Positions 33,501 through 45,413 of a DNA stretch of 64,000 bases are shown here, one piece after another. The translations under genes were made by a program, and so were the position numbers. Position 1 is the first letter of the stretch, and each line of letters begins with the position of its first letter. Origin of the DNA: Cymbidium sinense (taxonomy: Eukaryota > Streptophyta > Magnoliopsida > Asparagales > Orchidaceae); contig CM038229.1 of the NCBI GenBank assembly GCA_021442155.1, positions 97,441,271 to 97,505,270 of the forward strand. Direction: 5' to 3'. The notes under the pieces are model-generated. The model had not been told where the DNA came from. It saw only the letters and a list, made by a program, of their open reading frames with translations, and made no database searches.

Positions 33501-34085
33501 AGTTGACGACATCAATTATCAACTTTGAACCATCCATTGAAGTTTCAGAAATCCTATTTCCACATAAGTAGGACAACGGACATAGCCGGCTACCGCCGCT
33601 AACCACTTCACCGCCACCGGTATTTATCCACCATAGTCGCTACTGCCGCTAACGCGACGCATCATTGCCGGTTGCCGCCGCTTAACCACTTCGCTGGCCA
33701 CATCACTCCGGTTTACACGCCATTCACTGCCGCTGTCACCGCTGCCGAATTATCGCTGATATCTCCGGCAACGCGGTCACCACTCGTCGTCGGTCATCCC
33801 TTCACAACATGCACTGGCCGCATAATCACTACGAATAGCATCGCCGCCGACCATGCTGACAATCTCCGTCGGTCATCTCCGCTCGCGGTCACCACCATTC
33901 GTCGGTCATCCCATACAACCGACGCCGCACCGTCGACAACCGTTACTACTAGCCGGTCATGCGGCCGACCATCGCCGACAATCTCCGTCGGTCATCTCTC
34001 CGGCGAACCTCTCGGCCACCATCATCGAGCATCTTCTCGCGTCTCGTTGGCCGCCTCAAACCGGACGGTCGACGAGGCTGTAATT
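33501..34085 (+). other. CCG/CCACCG-rich stretch in gypsy B 3' region
   Basis: 33510-33575 matches 20860-20930 of copy A (TATCAACT...ACCATC.ATTGAAGTTTCA.GAAATCC), placing this at the equivalent point of the element. The following 33580-34085 is low-complexity CCGCCG/GGTCATC/CACCAC DNA, so open frames across it (such as 33672-34106) are compositional. Confidence 0.6.
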
Positions 34086-34089
34086 ACGA

Positions 34090-34730
34090 CGTACCGTGGG
34101 CCTTGATCGCTTTAACCCGGACGGTCACGGGACGGTAAACCAAAACCACCGTATACCATGATGATAGCCTCCCCACCCGGACGACGAGTCGGAACCACAC
34201 GGTATCTGGGCCTGATCGATCCGTCGATCGGGGTCCGGATATCTGACCTCGATCGCTTCATAACACGGACGACAGGTCGCCCGGAACCGGATATCGCGTA
34301 GGCCTTGATCGCCCTCCCGAAGGTCCGGGCGGTAGCGGAACCGCATACCGTGGGCCTTGATCACCTCTAACCCGGATGGTCCGATGAGGCGATTACCGGA
34401 ACCACGACGATACGCGTGGGCCTTGATTCCTAACCCGGACGGTCCGGCGGGACCGGAACCCACGACGATACGCGTGGGACTTGATCGCCCCCGGACGGTC
34501 CGGCGGCGGAACCCGGAACCACGACGCGTACCATGGGCCTTGATCGCCTCCCAACCCGGACGGTTGACGAGCGGAACCACGGATATCTGGGCCTTGATAA
34601 CCTCCCACGGTCAGACGGGCGAACGCCATATCGTGGGCCTTGATCACCTCTAACCCGGACGGTCACGAGGCTGGAACCACGATGTATACCGTGTGCCTTG
34701 ATCGCCTCATTGATCACCTCCTAGATCGCC
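34090..34730 (+). repeat. Minisatellite, ~46-66 bp units, gypsy B 3' region
   Basis: About ten units are marked by GGGCCTTGATCGCCTC (34098, 34207, 34299, 34352, 34418, 34478, 34535, 34590, 34636, 34696), with AACCCGGACGGTC and GGAACCACGATATACCGTG. The array is GC- and CpG-rich. Its core CTTGATCGCCTCCAACCCGG matches the array of copy A, although the rest of the unit differs. Confidence 0.88.
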
Positions 34731-34770
34731 TCCCCGCTTCGATCGCTTCTTGATTGCCTCCAAAGGACCC

Positions 34771-34832
34771 TCACTCAAGAAGAAATGGAGAGAAAGGTGT
34801 GCCTCCTCTCACCCTGGGGAATTTATAGCCCA
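34771..34832 (-). promoter_or_regulatory. Antisense TATA block in gypsy B 3' region
   Basis: On the minus strand, GGGCTATAAATTCCCCAGGG is followed by GAGAGGAGGCACACC, TTTCTCTCCATTTC and TTCTTGAGTGA, the same order as in copy A (21425-21490). Read leftward it leads directly into the minisatellite. Promoter activity is inference. Confidence 0.5.
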
Positions 34833-34839
34833 GGCAAAA

Positions 34840-35332
34840 GGGTAAAACCCCTCAAAAGTGGCACAAAAATGGCTCAAAACGGCTCAAAAATGGCTCAAAA
34901 AATGGCTCAAAATGGAACGGCTCAAAAATGGCTCAAAACCCTTCAAATTCATTTGGGCCAGCAGTTCCTGACCGCTGGCGGCTCCACGACCATGGTACGC
35001 CGCTGGGCTTCGAGCAGCGCTGGCTGACCTCCAACCATTCGACCGGTTTTTCACCCGACGTCAGCGAACCGAACTGTTCTGCGGCGGACGACCCAGGATC
35101 TGAACGAATGCACGAATGGCCAGCGCGCTGGGGCGTAACCACCAGCCAGCGACGTTTAAGTAGCGCCAAGACCAGCGGTACGCCGCCCGCTCCGCGTTAA
35201 TCACGACTGCTGTCGATTTTTTGACTTCCATCTCCAGTAAAACCCTGAAACACGTCTTGCTTGTATGCCTTCAAGGCCAAACGCCGATGGCGCGTCCCGC
35301 CGAAAACTTTCAATTCGTTATTTTCGAGCATT
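34840..35332 (+). other. GC-rich pre-LTR block of gypsy B
   Basis: Six or so AAAATGGCTC repeats (34860-34940) are followed by a GC-rich stretch with GCTGG/CCAGC words (34960-35200), and then CGAAAACTTTCAATTCG before the LTR. It corresponds to 21560-21762 in copy A and 63470-64000 in copy D. No polypurine tract is obvious. Confidence 0.6.
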
Positions 35333-36301
35333 TGGCATATATTTTAGATGATTAAGCTAATGTCATCCAAAATAAGCAACCGATATGGTCTCAAAATATC
35401 ACTACAAAGCACAAATCTTGATGTTTTATATGATTTTGAGTCATCGAGATCGCTTAAAATATCATTGAAATCTTTGAGACATCAATTAAATCCCAAAACA
35501 GCTCTCAAATATGGGATGTTTATAGTCAAATTGAGCTCGACGGATCTAATGAGCTTAAGATCTCATAATTCGACTTCATTTGGGCATCCAAATGCTCAAA
35601 ATACATCAAATGATCAAAGGAATCATCTGAGTCCATCGAGGGAGTGGTATGGGCCCTGAATTTTCAAGAATGCCTCCTCCCATCTATAATAGCCTTCATT
35701 CCTCACATGAAGGGGCCAAGTGAAGAACAAATGAAGTGAAGAAGAAGAGGAGGCAAGGAAGAACAAGAGGAGCCATCGCCGACGGTCATCAACCACCACC
35801 CGGCCACCATCGTCGTTGATGCCGTCAATCTGCCAAGGGAAGAAGAAGAAGGAGTCCAAGCAAGGAAGAAGAGGAAGAGTACAGCAAGGAAGAAGAGGAA
35901 GAGTCCAAACAAGGAAGAGGAAAAGCCCAAGCAAGGAGGAAGAAGAAGCTGAAGATCCTCCAAGCAAGGTCGCACCCGCCGACGGCCATCAACCACCATC
36001 ACCGCCACCTTCATCGCTAATTGTCCCCGATCTCCACCTACTACCAAAGAACTATTACAAGATCGTTGTTACATAGCTATTTTTCCTCCCTCATATGTAA
36101 TTTTGTAATCCCGTTATCAAAAGACTTTGTACTCTGATACATAGTGGAAGCTTTTTTCTTGGGCAGCCCTGATTTTCCCCTCTTTTCGAGGTTTTCCACG
36201 CTCAAAATTCTGAGGTGTCTCTTGTTAGCTCTTTACACGTGTGTCTTTGGACTTCACAACAAGGCTAAATAAACTTTCACTCTACTGCTGGTTTTCTAGC
36301 A
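35333..36301 (+). repeat. Gypsy B 3' LTR
   Basis: Starts TGGCATATATTTTAGATGAT and ends GGTTTTCTAGCA, about 969 bp. A TATAATAG box lies near 35684, followed by a GAAGAAGAGGAAG-rich leader. R-U5 has TTTTCCCCTCTTTTCGAGGT and AAACTTTCACTCTACTGCTG, shared with A, C and D. Confidence 0.85.
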
Positions 36302-38300
36302 CGCATAGATATTCAAGCTCTACTCGACAATTGAACTTAGCTAAACATTTACTTAGTTCTAAAGAAAATGGCGAGGCTAAAAGATAACTTCTACTCTTAT
36401 GAACTCAACCAATCGAGTTGCCAAAACATCTAAAATTACTTGCAAAATAATAAAGTACTTGCCAAGTATATAATGAATTCAACAAAGACAGGTCTTTTCT
36501 TCATGTATCAACCTATCCGATCAGGAAGTAATTCATATAATTATATAGTTACAAGTTAACTATAGTTATTCATTTTCATAACAAGTATAGTTAAGGCTTA
36601 ATATATAATTTTACTTGTATTACTCATTTTCCTGTAAGGTTAATTGCACTGATTTTTTAGCTGACATTATTTTTTCCCAATTAATTACTAGTTACTAAAG
36701 CACAGCATTTTTTGTAGAAGTTATGTATAAATATCTATTTATTGTTATTATAATCACTTTCTAAAATAAGTTAATATTAATTTTCATCTGCCCTTTATCT
36801 ATTGATTTTGTTAATTTAACAGTCTATTCATTGCTCTTTTTAGAAGATTCTACCAGCATTCTCCTATGGTTTTGGTAGGGAGTTGTGTACTTGTGTATGA
36901 CTAAAAGAAATCAAAGGAAAGGTAATTTGGTGAGAGGAAGGGAAGTAGCAAAAGGCAGTGGAGAAAAGAGGCGTTGGAAGTAAAAGATCCTGTGGTGGGT
37001 TGGAGGGCCAGTGAAGTATGCCTTGAGAACGAAAATATTAGCAAGGTTATGGAGTGGATGAGAAACAAAGAGATGCGATTATGTGTGAAGAAAATAAAGA
37101 AATTGGTGGGAGAGAGTCTCACCCCGATCTACCTTTCTGAAATTTTTTGGCAGCATATTGTTAGAATAGTCATGATGAGGTCAATTCACATGCATTCAGA
37201 TACATATGGTATCGAATCCAGACTGTTTATATTACTTTTTGTATCCACCAACAAAAGTTCAAAGCATTAAATTCTAAACATACCACACAGTTAATCTTAC
37301 ATATCTGTCCATTATTACATATATTATAGGACATTTTAATATAGACAATACAAATCACAATGTTAAACTCATAATTTAAACAAGTCCTCGCTTCAAATTA
37401 GTTAAAACTAACATAACGCCAAATGAAAAGATGACAATAAAAAATTTGCATACCGACTATAATCCTTGAACGCAATCTGAAAGTTAGAAGTAAAAGTAAA
37501 AGATGATGATATGAGGGATGTAAGGAGATGTAGATGAATTATAAAGCATATCTTGCCTCACCTATGTTGATCATAACCTAAAAGTTTTTCCCAGCAAAGT
37601 GCTCGGAATGAAAATGGAAATATCAACATTAAAGCTGTGTAATTTATGCATAATAGAGAAATGATTTGAATATATATAAAGAGAAGTTAACAAAACGCTA
37701 GAACAAGGAGGAGAACCTTTGGTGATTGTTATAGAGTGCAGGAAATAATTTCAAGTGGCTATTTATAGCAAATCAGAGAAAAACACACCAAAGCAGTCAA
37801 TTGTTGCGCAAAAGCACATAGTAAAGTGGCTAAGCTTATCATCACTCATAGAGCACCAAATGCTCAAAAAGAAATTGAAATAGAAAAACTCTTAGTGAAG
37901 CATCAAATAAGATAATGCTTACCTTCACAGATTCATCAGAAACGGAAGACGATGCTTACGAAAGATGATGCTTACCTTCACAAACGAATGAAGAGGCGAC
38001 AAGAGAGGTCGAAACGGACTTAGATCCGATTTTGGTAAATAGAAGGAGGAGATGGGATTTGTAGAGAACAGAAAGATCCACAGCACGGAGAACAATTCTT
38101 GTCACGGTAGAGGGGTAGTTTAGATAAACTTATTTCACCTCTCTGATCCGTTAGCTTTCCCAAATTTCCCAATCGGACAAACGGTAATGCCCCGGGCCCT
38201 AAATTGCATAAATTAAAATCAATATAAAATCCTACAATATGTATATATTTAGTTTAGTTAATAAAATTTTCCCTTTTTGTAACTTTGAAATCCTTATTTT
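36302..38300. other. Unassigned part of hAT B
   Basis: No recognised gene. A 98-codon ORF at 36974-37270 (MEVKDPVVGW..., Lys/Glu-rich) has no family signature I know. At 37910-37990 the words GATGCTTACCTTCACA recur. The 37440-38110 part is moderately GC-rich and could be a leader or an exon of a lost gene, but I cannot support that. Confidence 0.4.
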
Positions 38301-38480
38301 TTTTTGCACATGTTGTTCGGTTTATGAAAAAATCAATAAACTAAGTATAATTCAGTTTATTTGAATCGCTTAAATGGTTTTGTACTAATTTGGTTGTTCG
38401 ATTTTTTTTAAAATTTTGGTTCGATTTATTTGGTTTGACCAAAATAACCAACCAACTAAATCGACCGAATGTACACCATA

Positions 38481-39250
38481 TTTAAAATACATCGATGATC
38501 AAGGGAATCATTTTGAGTCATCCATGGAGTGGTTTTGCGTATTTATAAACGCCTCCCTAATTTAAAATATCCCATCATTCTTCATGAAGGGCCCCACTAA
38601 AGAGAAGAGAGAAAAGCTTGAAAATCCTCCAAGCATAATCGTTACCACTCGCCGTTGACCACCTCCGTCGGCCGCCACGCGATCGTGGTCATCACCTTTG
38701 TTGCGGTCGTCATCACCCGCGACCCTGCAATCACCATTACTGTTGCCATCAACCACCGTTCTTTGGTCATCACATCGATCCGTGCACCGCCGCGGTCATC
38801 GCCACAACCACCATCGTCGATCATCCCTACCGCGGTCACATTGCTGCCGCCCAGCCGCATTTCGGTTTGCCTCGTTCATCATTGGTCATCACCGCCTATC
38901 ACCTTTACCATCGGTCCGCTGCCACGTCCCCGTCGCCGCCGCCGTCACATCACCGCCACCATCACCATCGGTTTGTTAACCTATTCACCATCATCAAACT
39001 ACTCACCCAATTAACCACGGTTGTATAGGCATTGTTATTTGATTCGATTCCATTGTCATCCCTTCTCATATACTGATTCATCTGATCGAGAAAACTTTGT
39101 ATTCAAACATACATAGTGAAAGATTTTACTTGGCCATGATTTTTCTCAGATTTTTTCACGTAAAATTCATTTTTTTGTTCATTCTTGAAACATCTGTATC
39201 TTTGATTCTAAGGTGTAAACTTTTATTCTATCGTATCTAGTTTTTTAGCA
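38481..39250 (+). repeat. Solo gypsy LTR C, right part
   Basis: Resumes the LTR after hAT B: ATTTTGAGTCATCCATGGAG, a degenerate TATA area near 38565, AGCTTGAAAATCCTCCAAGC, a CCACCG/GGTCATC-rich segment (38640-38980), ACATACATAGTGAAAGATTT, and an end TTTTTTAGCA at 39250. Together the two parts give about 970 bp, like LTR B. ORFs across 38640-39010 are compositional. Confidence 0.8.
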
Positions 39251-40334
39251 TATAATTATTATCTTGATAAATTCATATTTAATATGAGTTTTTTTATCAC
39301 TATTTTACTAAGTAATAGCTACCTGCTACTTACATATTTGAGTGAGATGCAGATGCTATTTATATAATAGATATACCATGCTAAATCAATCTCATAAAAT
39401 ATGAATTTTTATTCAAAATTTTGAATCTAAAAGTCACTTGAACTTAAAAAAACAAAAATTTTAAAATTATTTTAGAAGTTATCCAAATTTTGATTTGAAT
39501 GTTTTAAAATTGAAATACTGCATTTAGATAACATGAATCTAATGGAACATTTGAACCATAAATCAATTGAAACAAGATAAATTGGACAAATTCAACCCAA
39601 TTCAATCATAGCCTTCGTGATATGCAAGTCTATCACAACCAAAGTATGAAAATGATTTCTAATCACTAGCTAATCAATCGTCCTATAGTTTGATGACATA
39701 TTCCTCTTGTCATGAGAAATTCAAATTTAACTTGATTTGTAGGTTTGAAAATATGTAAGAGTGAGGAGGGCAATTGTCATGAGAAATGACTTTAAAAAAA
39801 TTTCCGTTGAAAATAAACTATTCTTTTGCGAATTAGTTTACCTTTAATTTACAATTTTGTATAATTTTTATCAACTAGATTATATAAGAACATTATGGAT
39901 TAGTCCATTACACACAGTAATAGGATTTATTGTAATTGTTCAACACTAGGCCACGATACATTAACTTGTCCATATAATTCATAAAATTTTGATAAGATCA
40001 AAAATGTTTTTATGCTATTTCAATTAAAATATGTATGTAATAATATAAGTTATAAAATTCTTTAAATGTTCTGAAATACTTCAATGTAGGACATGATATA
40101 AGTGAGTTGTAGTTGCTGTAACAATAACAAAGAAGTTCATATTAGACTTCCACCCAATCATAGTGAGGTTACATGAGTTCCACTATATAATATATCTTGA
40201 TTTAGTAAGGCCAAAGTATATATAATAATTATAACGTTGTTACTTGTTCTATGTATTTTCATCTAGGCATCATTTTAGAGGCAATTTTTCATTTACTTAT
40301 GGCTAAGGAGTGGCCAATCACATTTGTATGATCA
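39251..40334. other. AT-rich flank upstream of PMD copy 3
   Basis: No gene is seen. The words TTTCTAATCACTAGCTAATC near 39656 resemble 9468-9488 at the left edge of hAT A, suggesting that the PMD duplication may extend this far. Confidence 0.4.
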
Positions 40335-40936
40335 AAACCCTCAAGACAGTTGGCCTAATTTGCATTAGACATCTACGGGACATTAGATTGATCCATCACA
40401 TCACAGGATGTTGGGCTCTTTCTAGGAATTTATATTGATGTCCCTACTCTAGTTGGGCAAAATATTATTGGTGAGGATCATAAATAACTTTCATGGTTAG
40501 AGTATTAAAAGGATATGTTTGGGAGATATCCAAAATTAGAACTTCTATACTAGCAACTAGATCATCAAAGTATTATATCTACATTTTTTATAAGTCGACT
40601 CGATGCAAACATGTCTTCCATTTCATTAGCCTCACTAGACATTCTATCATGACTTACATATTGACATGAATGATATTTAGTTTCTACATCATATTCAAGC
40701 TTATATTCTTTTCATAATTGATATTTTCTTTTGCTTGATACTAGGATGTGAAATGCACCATTAGTATATATATATTGCTTATGAAAGATTTATCTAAGTT
40801 CTCAAAGTACTCTCTAGGTGGAGTGATGTTGGCTCATTTGTATAAGGAGTTAATAGAATCTACAAGATATAATTATGTTTATATAGTTGGCCATTTGTAT
40901 CTTCTATAAGTTTGGATGAGAATACTAATATGTTAA
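40335..40936 (+). pseudogene. PMD gene remnant, copy 3, 5' half
   Basis: Reads QDVGLFLGIYIDVPTLVGQN then IIGEDHK (about 40403-40490), matching the PMD 'LQDV...LLG...G.P..G' block. LGGVMLAHLYKELIESTRYN (about 40812-40871) is followed by VYIVGHLYLL and VWMR, the 'GGAVLAHLYRE...LLQVWAWE' block. Stops (for example after HLYLL) break it. The gene is then split at 40942 by the Ogre-like retrotransposon and resumes at 59568. Confidence 0.75.
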
Positions 40937-40941
40937 TAACC
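40937..40941. repeat. Left target duplication of the Ogre-like element (TAACC)
   Basis: TAACC immediately precedes the terminal TGTGGCTC of the left LTR and recurs at 59563-59567 after the right LTR's GGTCAACA. Confidence 0.85.
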
Positions 40942-43599
40942 TGTGGCTCAAAATTGCCACACCTCTCGACAAATATTTAAATTGAAGAGAGTGATTTAAA
41001 AGTGTTGGTGTGATTTTCGAAGGCATGGAATAGTAGATAAGACATTACCTGAGATTTCCCCTTGTTTGGTGAGGACTTTAGATATGGTTCCATGTTTCCT
41101 ATGCAAGCCCCTATAGTTAATTACCCCACTCAAGTAGGAGAGAACTTTCGAATGGCTAGTCGTATATCGCAATGCGTATAAGAATAACATATGGAGTTTG
41201 AATTTAGATTATGAAATTTACCATTTCACTTAAACCGATGGTTGGAGAAATGATGATGTGCCGATCTAGATCCCATGGTTCCGTTATCCCGGGCGTCGGC
41301 CCCTAGTCTACTTAGTCGGAGGAGGTAATGACCCAACCCGATAGAATGATCCTCATCGAACACATGGGTTACGCTCAAGAAATCCTTGACCGGGTGGTGT
41401 TCAGGAGACAAGCTTAAGTCTACCTAGAAGGTTTGTCCTATCAAGTATACCCTATGATTCACAACTCAAAGGGTAGAGCCATCGGAGCATATGGCTACGG
41501 ATCGTAATATAATAGAGCTCGACCGCCAAACCACCCGATCGAGGACTCGGTCAGAATCGCTTCATCTGGAGTCTATTGGCCAAGTCACGCAATGTGAGCA
41601 CACAGCCACGCCTTTATCATCATGAGATTGATTGAGAGTGAACATAAGAACACTTGATTTGACATTGGCTCCTTTGTGAGCTAGAGTTTTCTTAATTTAT
41701 CACCCTCGAGCGGATGGTGGATGGATTGAGTTTGATTTAAGTTTTAATGATAGAATTTCATTTAAGTAGTTTTGATTGCTACTTAATTTGATTTAAAAAA
41801 TTAATTAATTGGAATATATTTAAGAGCTTTAGATCCTATCAACTCATTTTAGCAATAGGATTAGATCGTCACCGACGTAATCAGCTTCTGATATTTCATT
41901 TGATTTGAAACTACTATTATAGATTTTTTTAGGATTTGTTAACCCAACCCGCCCTAAGACTAAACCACCTAAAACAACCGCACAACATCCTCACACACTT
42001 GAATTTCAGATTCAAAGATAGTGTTGGGGCCCATGCGTGTATAGTTTTAGGTAATTTTATGTTTGAATTATGAGATTGATTTAATTTTCATTTAATTCTA
42101 ACTTTACCTGAACCTTTTGATATTAAAATTGCACTTGAAATCTTTTGTCAGCACATGTAGTGTTTATATCTTAGATAATTTCATATAATTAGTAATTTTG
42201 TTGATTTTGAAAATCATAATTAGAATGAAATTCCTTAATTTTTGTATTGAAGGAAAGCTCCATGATTTTGTAGATTTTGGTTTAGTATCTCCTTCTTGTA
42301 TTGTGAAGAGTTACATCCGGTGGTGAAGAATGCATTTTGATTTAGATTATAGTTTAAAATATTACTGAACTTAGTTTACTTGTTAAGCTTTTGTAATTCT
42401 CCCAACTTGATTATGTTCAATTTACATTTTGATAAGTTATGATTTCAAGTGTTTATTGCTTTAGCCTCTACTCATGCATATTACAAGATAAGTAATCACC
42501 TCCATATTCATATAAGAGTTATTAAACCCAATTTGGATTCATCCTTAGACTTTATGTTTATTGCAAGTTTGTTATGAGTCTAGTATTAGTCTCTCCAAAT
42601 TCCAATTAAAGCTTGTTTGATTTTGAGGAATTTACAAGAAAAGAGAACTCACTGCTACTCAATTTAAGCCATGAGAATTGCAATTAGAGTTTGTGAGTTC
42701 AATATTAGCCTCCCAAATTTCACTTGCATTTTAAATGAGTGTCCTATTCTTTCCAAAATTTTCAATAGGTGTTCTCCCCTTTTTCTCTTTGATTTAACAT
42801 TTATCTTCATATTTACCATATATTCTTTTGTTTGACTTAAATTTAGGTAATTCTCATTTGAATTTGTTTAAATCTTGAATTTTAGTCTAATTTCTCCTGG
42901 CCATCCCCATAGGTCATCGGGGTGTTTTGGCTTACTGACGCCTCTTGAGTAAGGAGTGTCTTAGACACCATAGCCTGGTTTTCATCTGCTATGCCTCTGA
43001 GCACACGAGGCCTTTAAACCTAAAAAAAAGATAAATGCAATATATATTATCCCTCCCCTTTTTTTCTAAGTCTAGAAATTACAAAATTTCTGAGATTTTG
43101 TTTGGGGACCAACATCTAACAGTGTGGCTTACTCGCACCCTCTTGAAAGATAAAGCGGTGTCTGACACCACAAGTTAGATCTCGTCAGCTCTGAGCACGA
43201 CAGGCCTTCAAACCAAAAGAAACACAAGCATATGTATATTCACATTCACATATCTCACATGTTCGACTCAATTTTCGACCGCAATGCTAAGGGAACAAGG
43301 TTATGCTCAAAACCAAGAGAATAACCCGCTTGATGGTGTTGCTTCTCCTGGGCGAGGCAATTTGAGGAGGTAATGCGAATGACGCCAAAAATCGAAAGAA
43401 GAATTCGCCTCTTATTAATGCTCTTCCGGTGAAGAAAAAATTGGAAGGATAAAGTGAGGAGGAGCGTCGGAAATCAAGAATTCACCTCGACGATATTCTT
43501 TCCTGGTTACTACAAGAAATTGGGCTAAGTAAAGCGACAATCGAAAATCGAAAGAAGAATTCACCCTCGACGATGTTCTTCCGGTTTGGCAAAGAGAAA

Positions 43600-44160
43600 A
43601 TTGAGGCTATGGCCACGAGAAGAGGAGCGACAGTGGAACGACGGCATGTGGGTTGAACAGCGGTTGGAACAGCGCACATGGGTCGGATAGCGAGGGTTTG
43701 CAGTTTGGGCTGCAGGAAGAATGGGTCGTGGATGGCTTGCGGGCTACGGAAGGGCTGCGGAAGCGGTCGGCAGTGCACCAGTGGCTGGGGCGCAGACGAC
43801 GAGTTTGCGGCGGAATGGCTTTGCGAGCCGCACAACGGGCTATGGAACAGCAGAATCGCGACCGGCAGGATGTGCGGAATAGCAGGTCGGACAGCGAGAT
43901 TCGGCGGTGCGGCACAGCGAGTCGGCAGGCCGGAGTTTTGAGACGACGATGCGCAGCGGGCCGGAGCAGTGCAGAGGGATTCGGTCGCGGGATGCGCGGA
44001 CGGGGGGCAGCAGCGAGCTCATTGCGGAACGGGCTGGGGTCCGATGGATTGCGGAAGCGAGCTACGGGCAGCGGATCGAAACAGCGGGTTTGAGCCGGCG
44101 TGAAACGGCGGATGGAGGCTGCGGCTATGCGAGTTTGCTACAGCGCAGGACGGTGCGCTG
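43600..44160. other. GC-rich block inside the Ogre-like 3' LTR
   Basis: A CpG-rich stretch with GCGG/CGGC words in an otherwise AT-rich LTR. It is about 560 bp here and only about 390 bp, and more decayed, at the matching place in the 5' LTR (58000-58390). Open frames across it (43653-44093 plus, and minus-strand ones) are Arg/Gly/Ser-rich and not conserved in the other LTR. Confidence 0.6.
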
Positions 44161-44409
44161 AGATCGAAAAAAGGGAATTTTACCTGTGCACAGAGGGAAT
44201 CGAGGAGGAGAGAGAGGAACCATTGCTTCTTTTTTTTCTTTGTTTGCTGCCATTGAAAGAGAGCCCTGGAGGAACGGTTTCCGTGTAGGAGGGTAATTTA
44301 TGGACTTTAAATAAATTTTAAATTGATTAAATGATTTTAGTGTGAATTTTACGATGATAAACTCATATACCAATATATATCAATTTAAAGTAATTCACGC
44401 TCAATGAAT

Positions 44410-45360
44410 CGATACCGCTTACAATCGGAGCCTTTTGGTCGTTAACATCAAATTGAGTGCATTTCAACTCAAAATGCACACCGCTGATTGCTCGATTTTT
44501 GGGTGACTTGTCCCAATTGAGTGCGAATAGTCTTACTGATAGATTTTGATATTTTGAAGCCAATGGAGTAATCAATTTCACGAACACATGCCTCCGACTG
44601 ATATATGCGTTGATGACTCGAGCTGATCATTAAGTGCAATATTTATATCCCGACCAATTTTGACATTTTGAACGCTGACGACAAAGTCCGTTCATCGATC
44701 GGAGATCGTTCGACCATTTTCGAGATGATGCCGACATTTTAAATTTGCCGTTTATCATTGACATTCGACATTTGCACAAACTCATCTCAATTAAGCGTGA
44801 ATAGTCTCATTTGATATATTTTGATATTTTGAAGCTAACCATGATCAATTTCATGTATGAGGTTATTTGGCTTACGCCGGTGCATCCCGACTTTGATATG
44901 CAAGCATGTGACAACTCGAGCTCATGATCATCAAGTCATGCAATATTTATATTCACCGCATGTTTTGAACATGACGATGAAGTTCGCTCATCAATCGGAG
45001 GTCATTTGAGTTGATTTTGGTGATGTCTATGTATTTGATTAATCGCCGTCCAAATCATTCGACATTTGTGACTCATCCAATTGAGCCGGATAGTCTCATT
45101 TTATTATTTTCAATGTTTCAAAGTTTAACGATGTGATTAATTTCATGAACTGAGTCAATCGAACATCATCGTAGCTTCGACTCGATATGCACGTTGAAAC
45201 ATTGATAGCTGAAGCGCTTAATCAATTGCTCATTATATTTTGCAATATTTATATTATTAACGCGGATAAAGAAAGTTCTTTCATCGATTAGATCATTTTG
45301 ACCATTTTGGTGACATCCAGGCATTTTGAGCCTCAATTTATGCACCGCCACCTCGTTCAT
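44410..45360 (-). repeat. Three tandem ~280-bp units in the Ogre-like 3' LTR
   Basis: TAGTCT...GATATTTTGAAGC-type words recur at about 44528, 44803 and 45092, each followed by ATCAATTTCATGAAC, TCGACTTTGATATGC-like, TGATCATTAAGT and CAATATTTATAT. The same three units are present in the 5' LTR. Confidence 0.8.
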
Positions 45361-45413
45361 CGAATTTGATTTTAGTTTGACTTTAACTTATGGCACACAT
45401 ATGGAGGTCAACA

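Larger units (their letters stand above)
31955..36301 (+). mobile_element. Ty3/gypsy retrotransposon, copy B (large internal deletion)
   Basis: A truncated 5' LTR (31955-32187) is joined directly to the C-terminal integrase part of pol (32190-32710), followed by a 2.6 kb non-coding 3' region with two minisatellites, and by a full 3' LTR (35333-36301). gag, protease, RT and RNase H are deleted. It lies inside hAT copy B. I do not see a convincing target duplication. Confidence 0.8.
26421..38480 (+). mobile_element. hAT-superfamily DNA transposon, copy B, inserted in solo LTR C
   Basis: Ends are TAGGGTGTATAT at the left and, inverted, TATGGTGTACAT at the right. TTTAAAAT flanks both sides (26413-26420 and 38481-38488) as the 8-bp target duplication typical of hAT. 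Subterminal CGGTT/GGTTCGG/GGTTTGG words lie in 26440-26580 and, inverted, in 38310-38470. The transposase lies at 27962-29945. A gypsy element (31955-36301) was inserted later. Without that, the element is about 7.7 kb, still long for a hAT, so the 36302-38300 part may include another insertion. Confidence 0.8.
40942..45413 (-). repeat. Ogre-like 3' LTR (4472 bp)
   Basis: On the plus strand it runs from TGTGGCTCAAAATTGCC to GGAGGTCAACA. It aligns along its length with 55540-59562. Landmarks are AAATTGAAGAGAGTGATTTA, TATGATTCACAACTCAAAG, a GC-rich block (43600-44160), and three tandem units of about 280 bp (44410-45360). ORFs in the GC-rich block are compositional. Confidence 0.88.

Noticed and set aside
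33672..34106. 144-codon plus-strand ORF and neighbouring minus ORFs
   Set aside because: Produced by CCG/CCACCG and minisatellite composition; no family signature.
33010..34730. Regularly spaced repeats that could suggest a CRISPR array
   Set aside because: Units are contiguous degenerate tandem repeats without unique spacers, inside a eukaryotic retrotransposon.
36974..37270. 98-codon ORF considered as a glycosyltransferase C-terminus
   Set aside because: Only a vague charged pattern; no diagnostic motif could be read.
43653..44093. 146-codon GC-rich ORF and its minus-strand shadows
   Set aside because: Low-complexity Arg/Gly/Ser composition within an LTR, and the frame is not kept in the other LTR.
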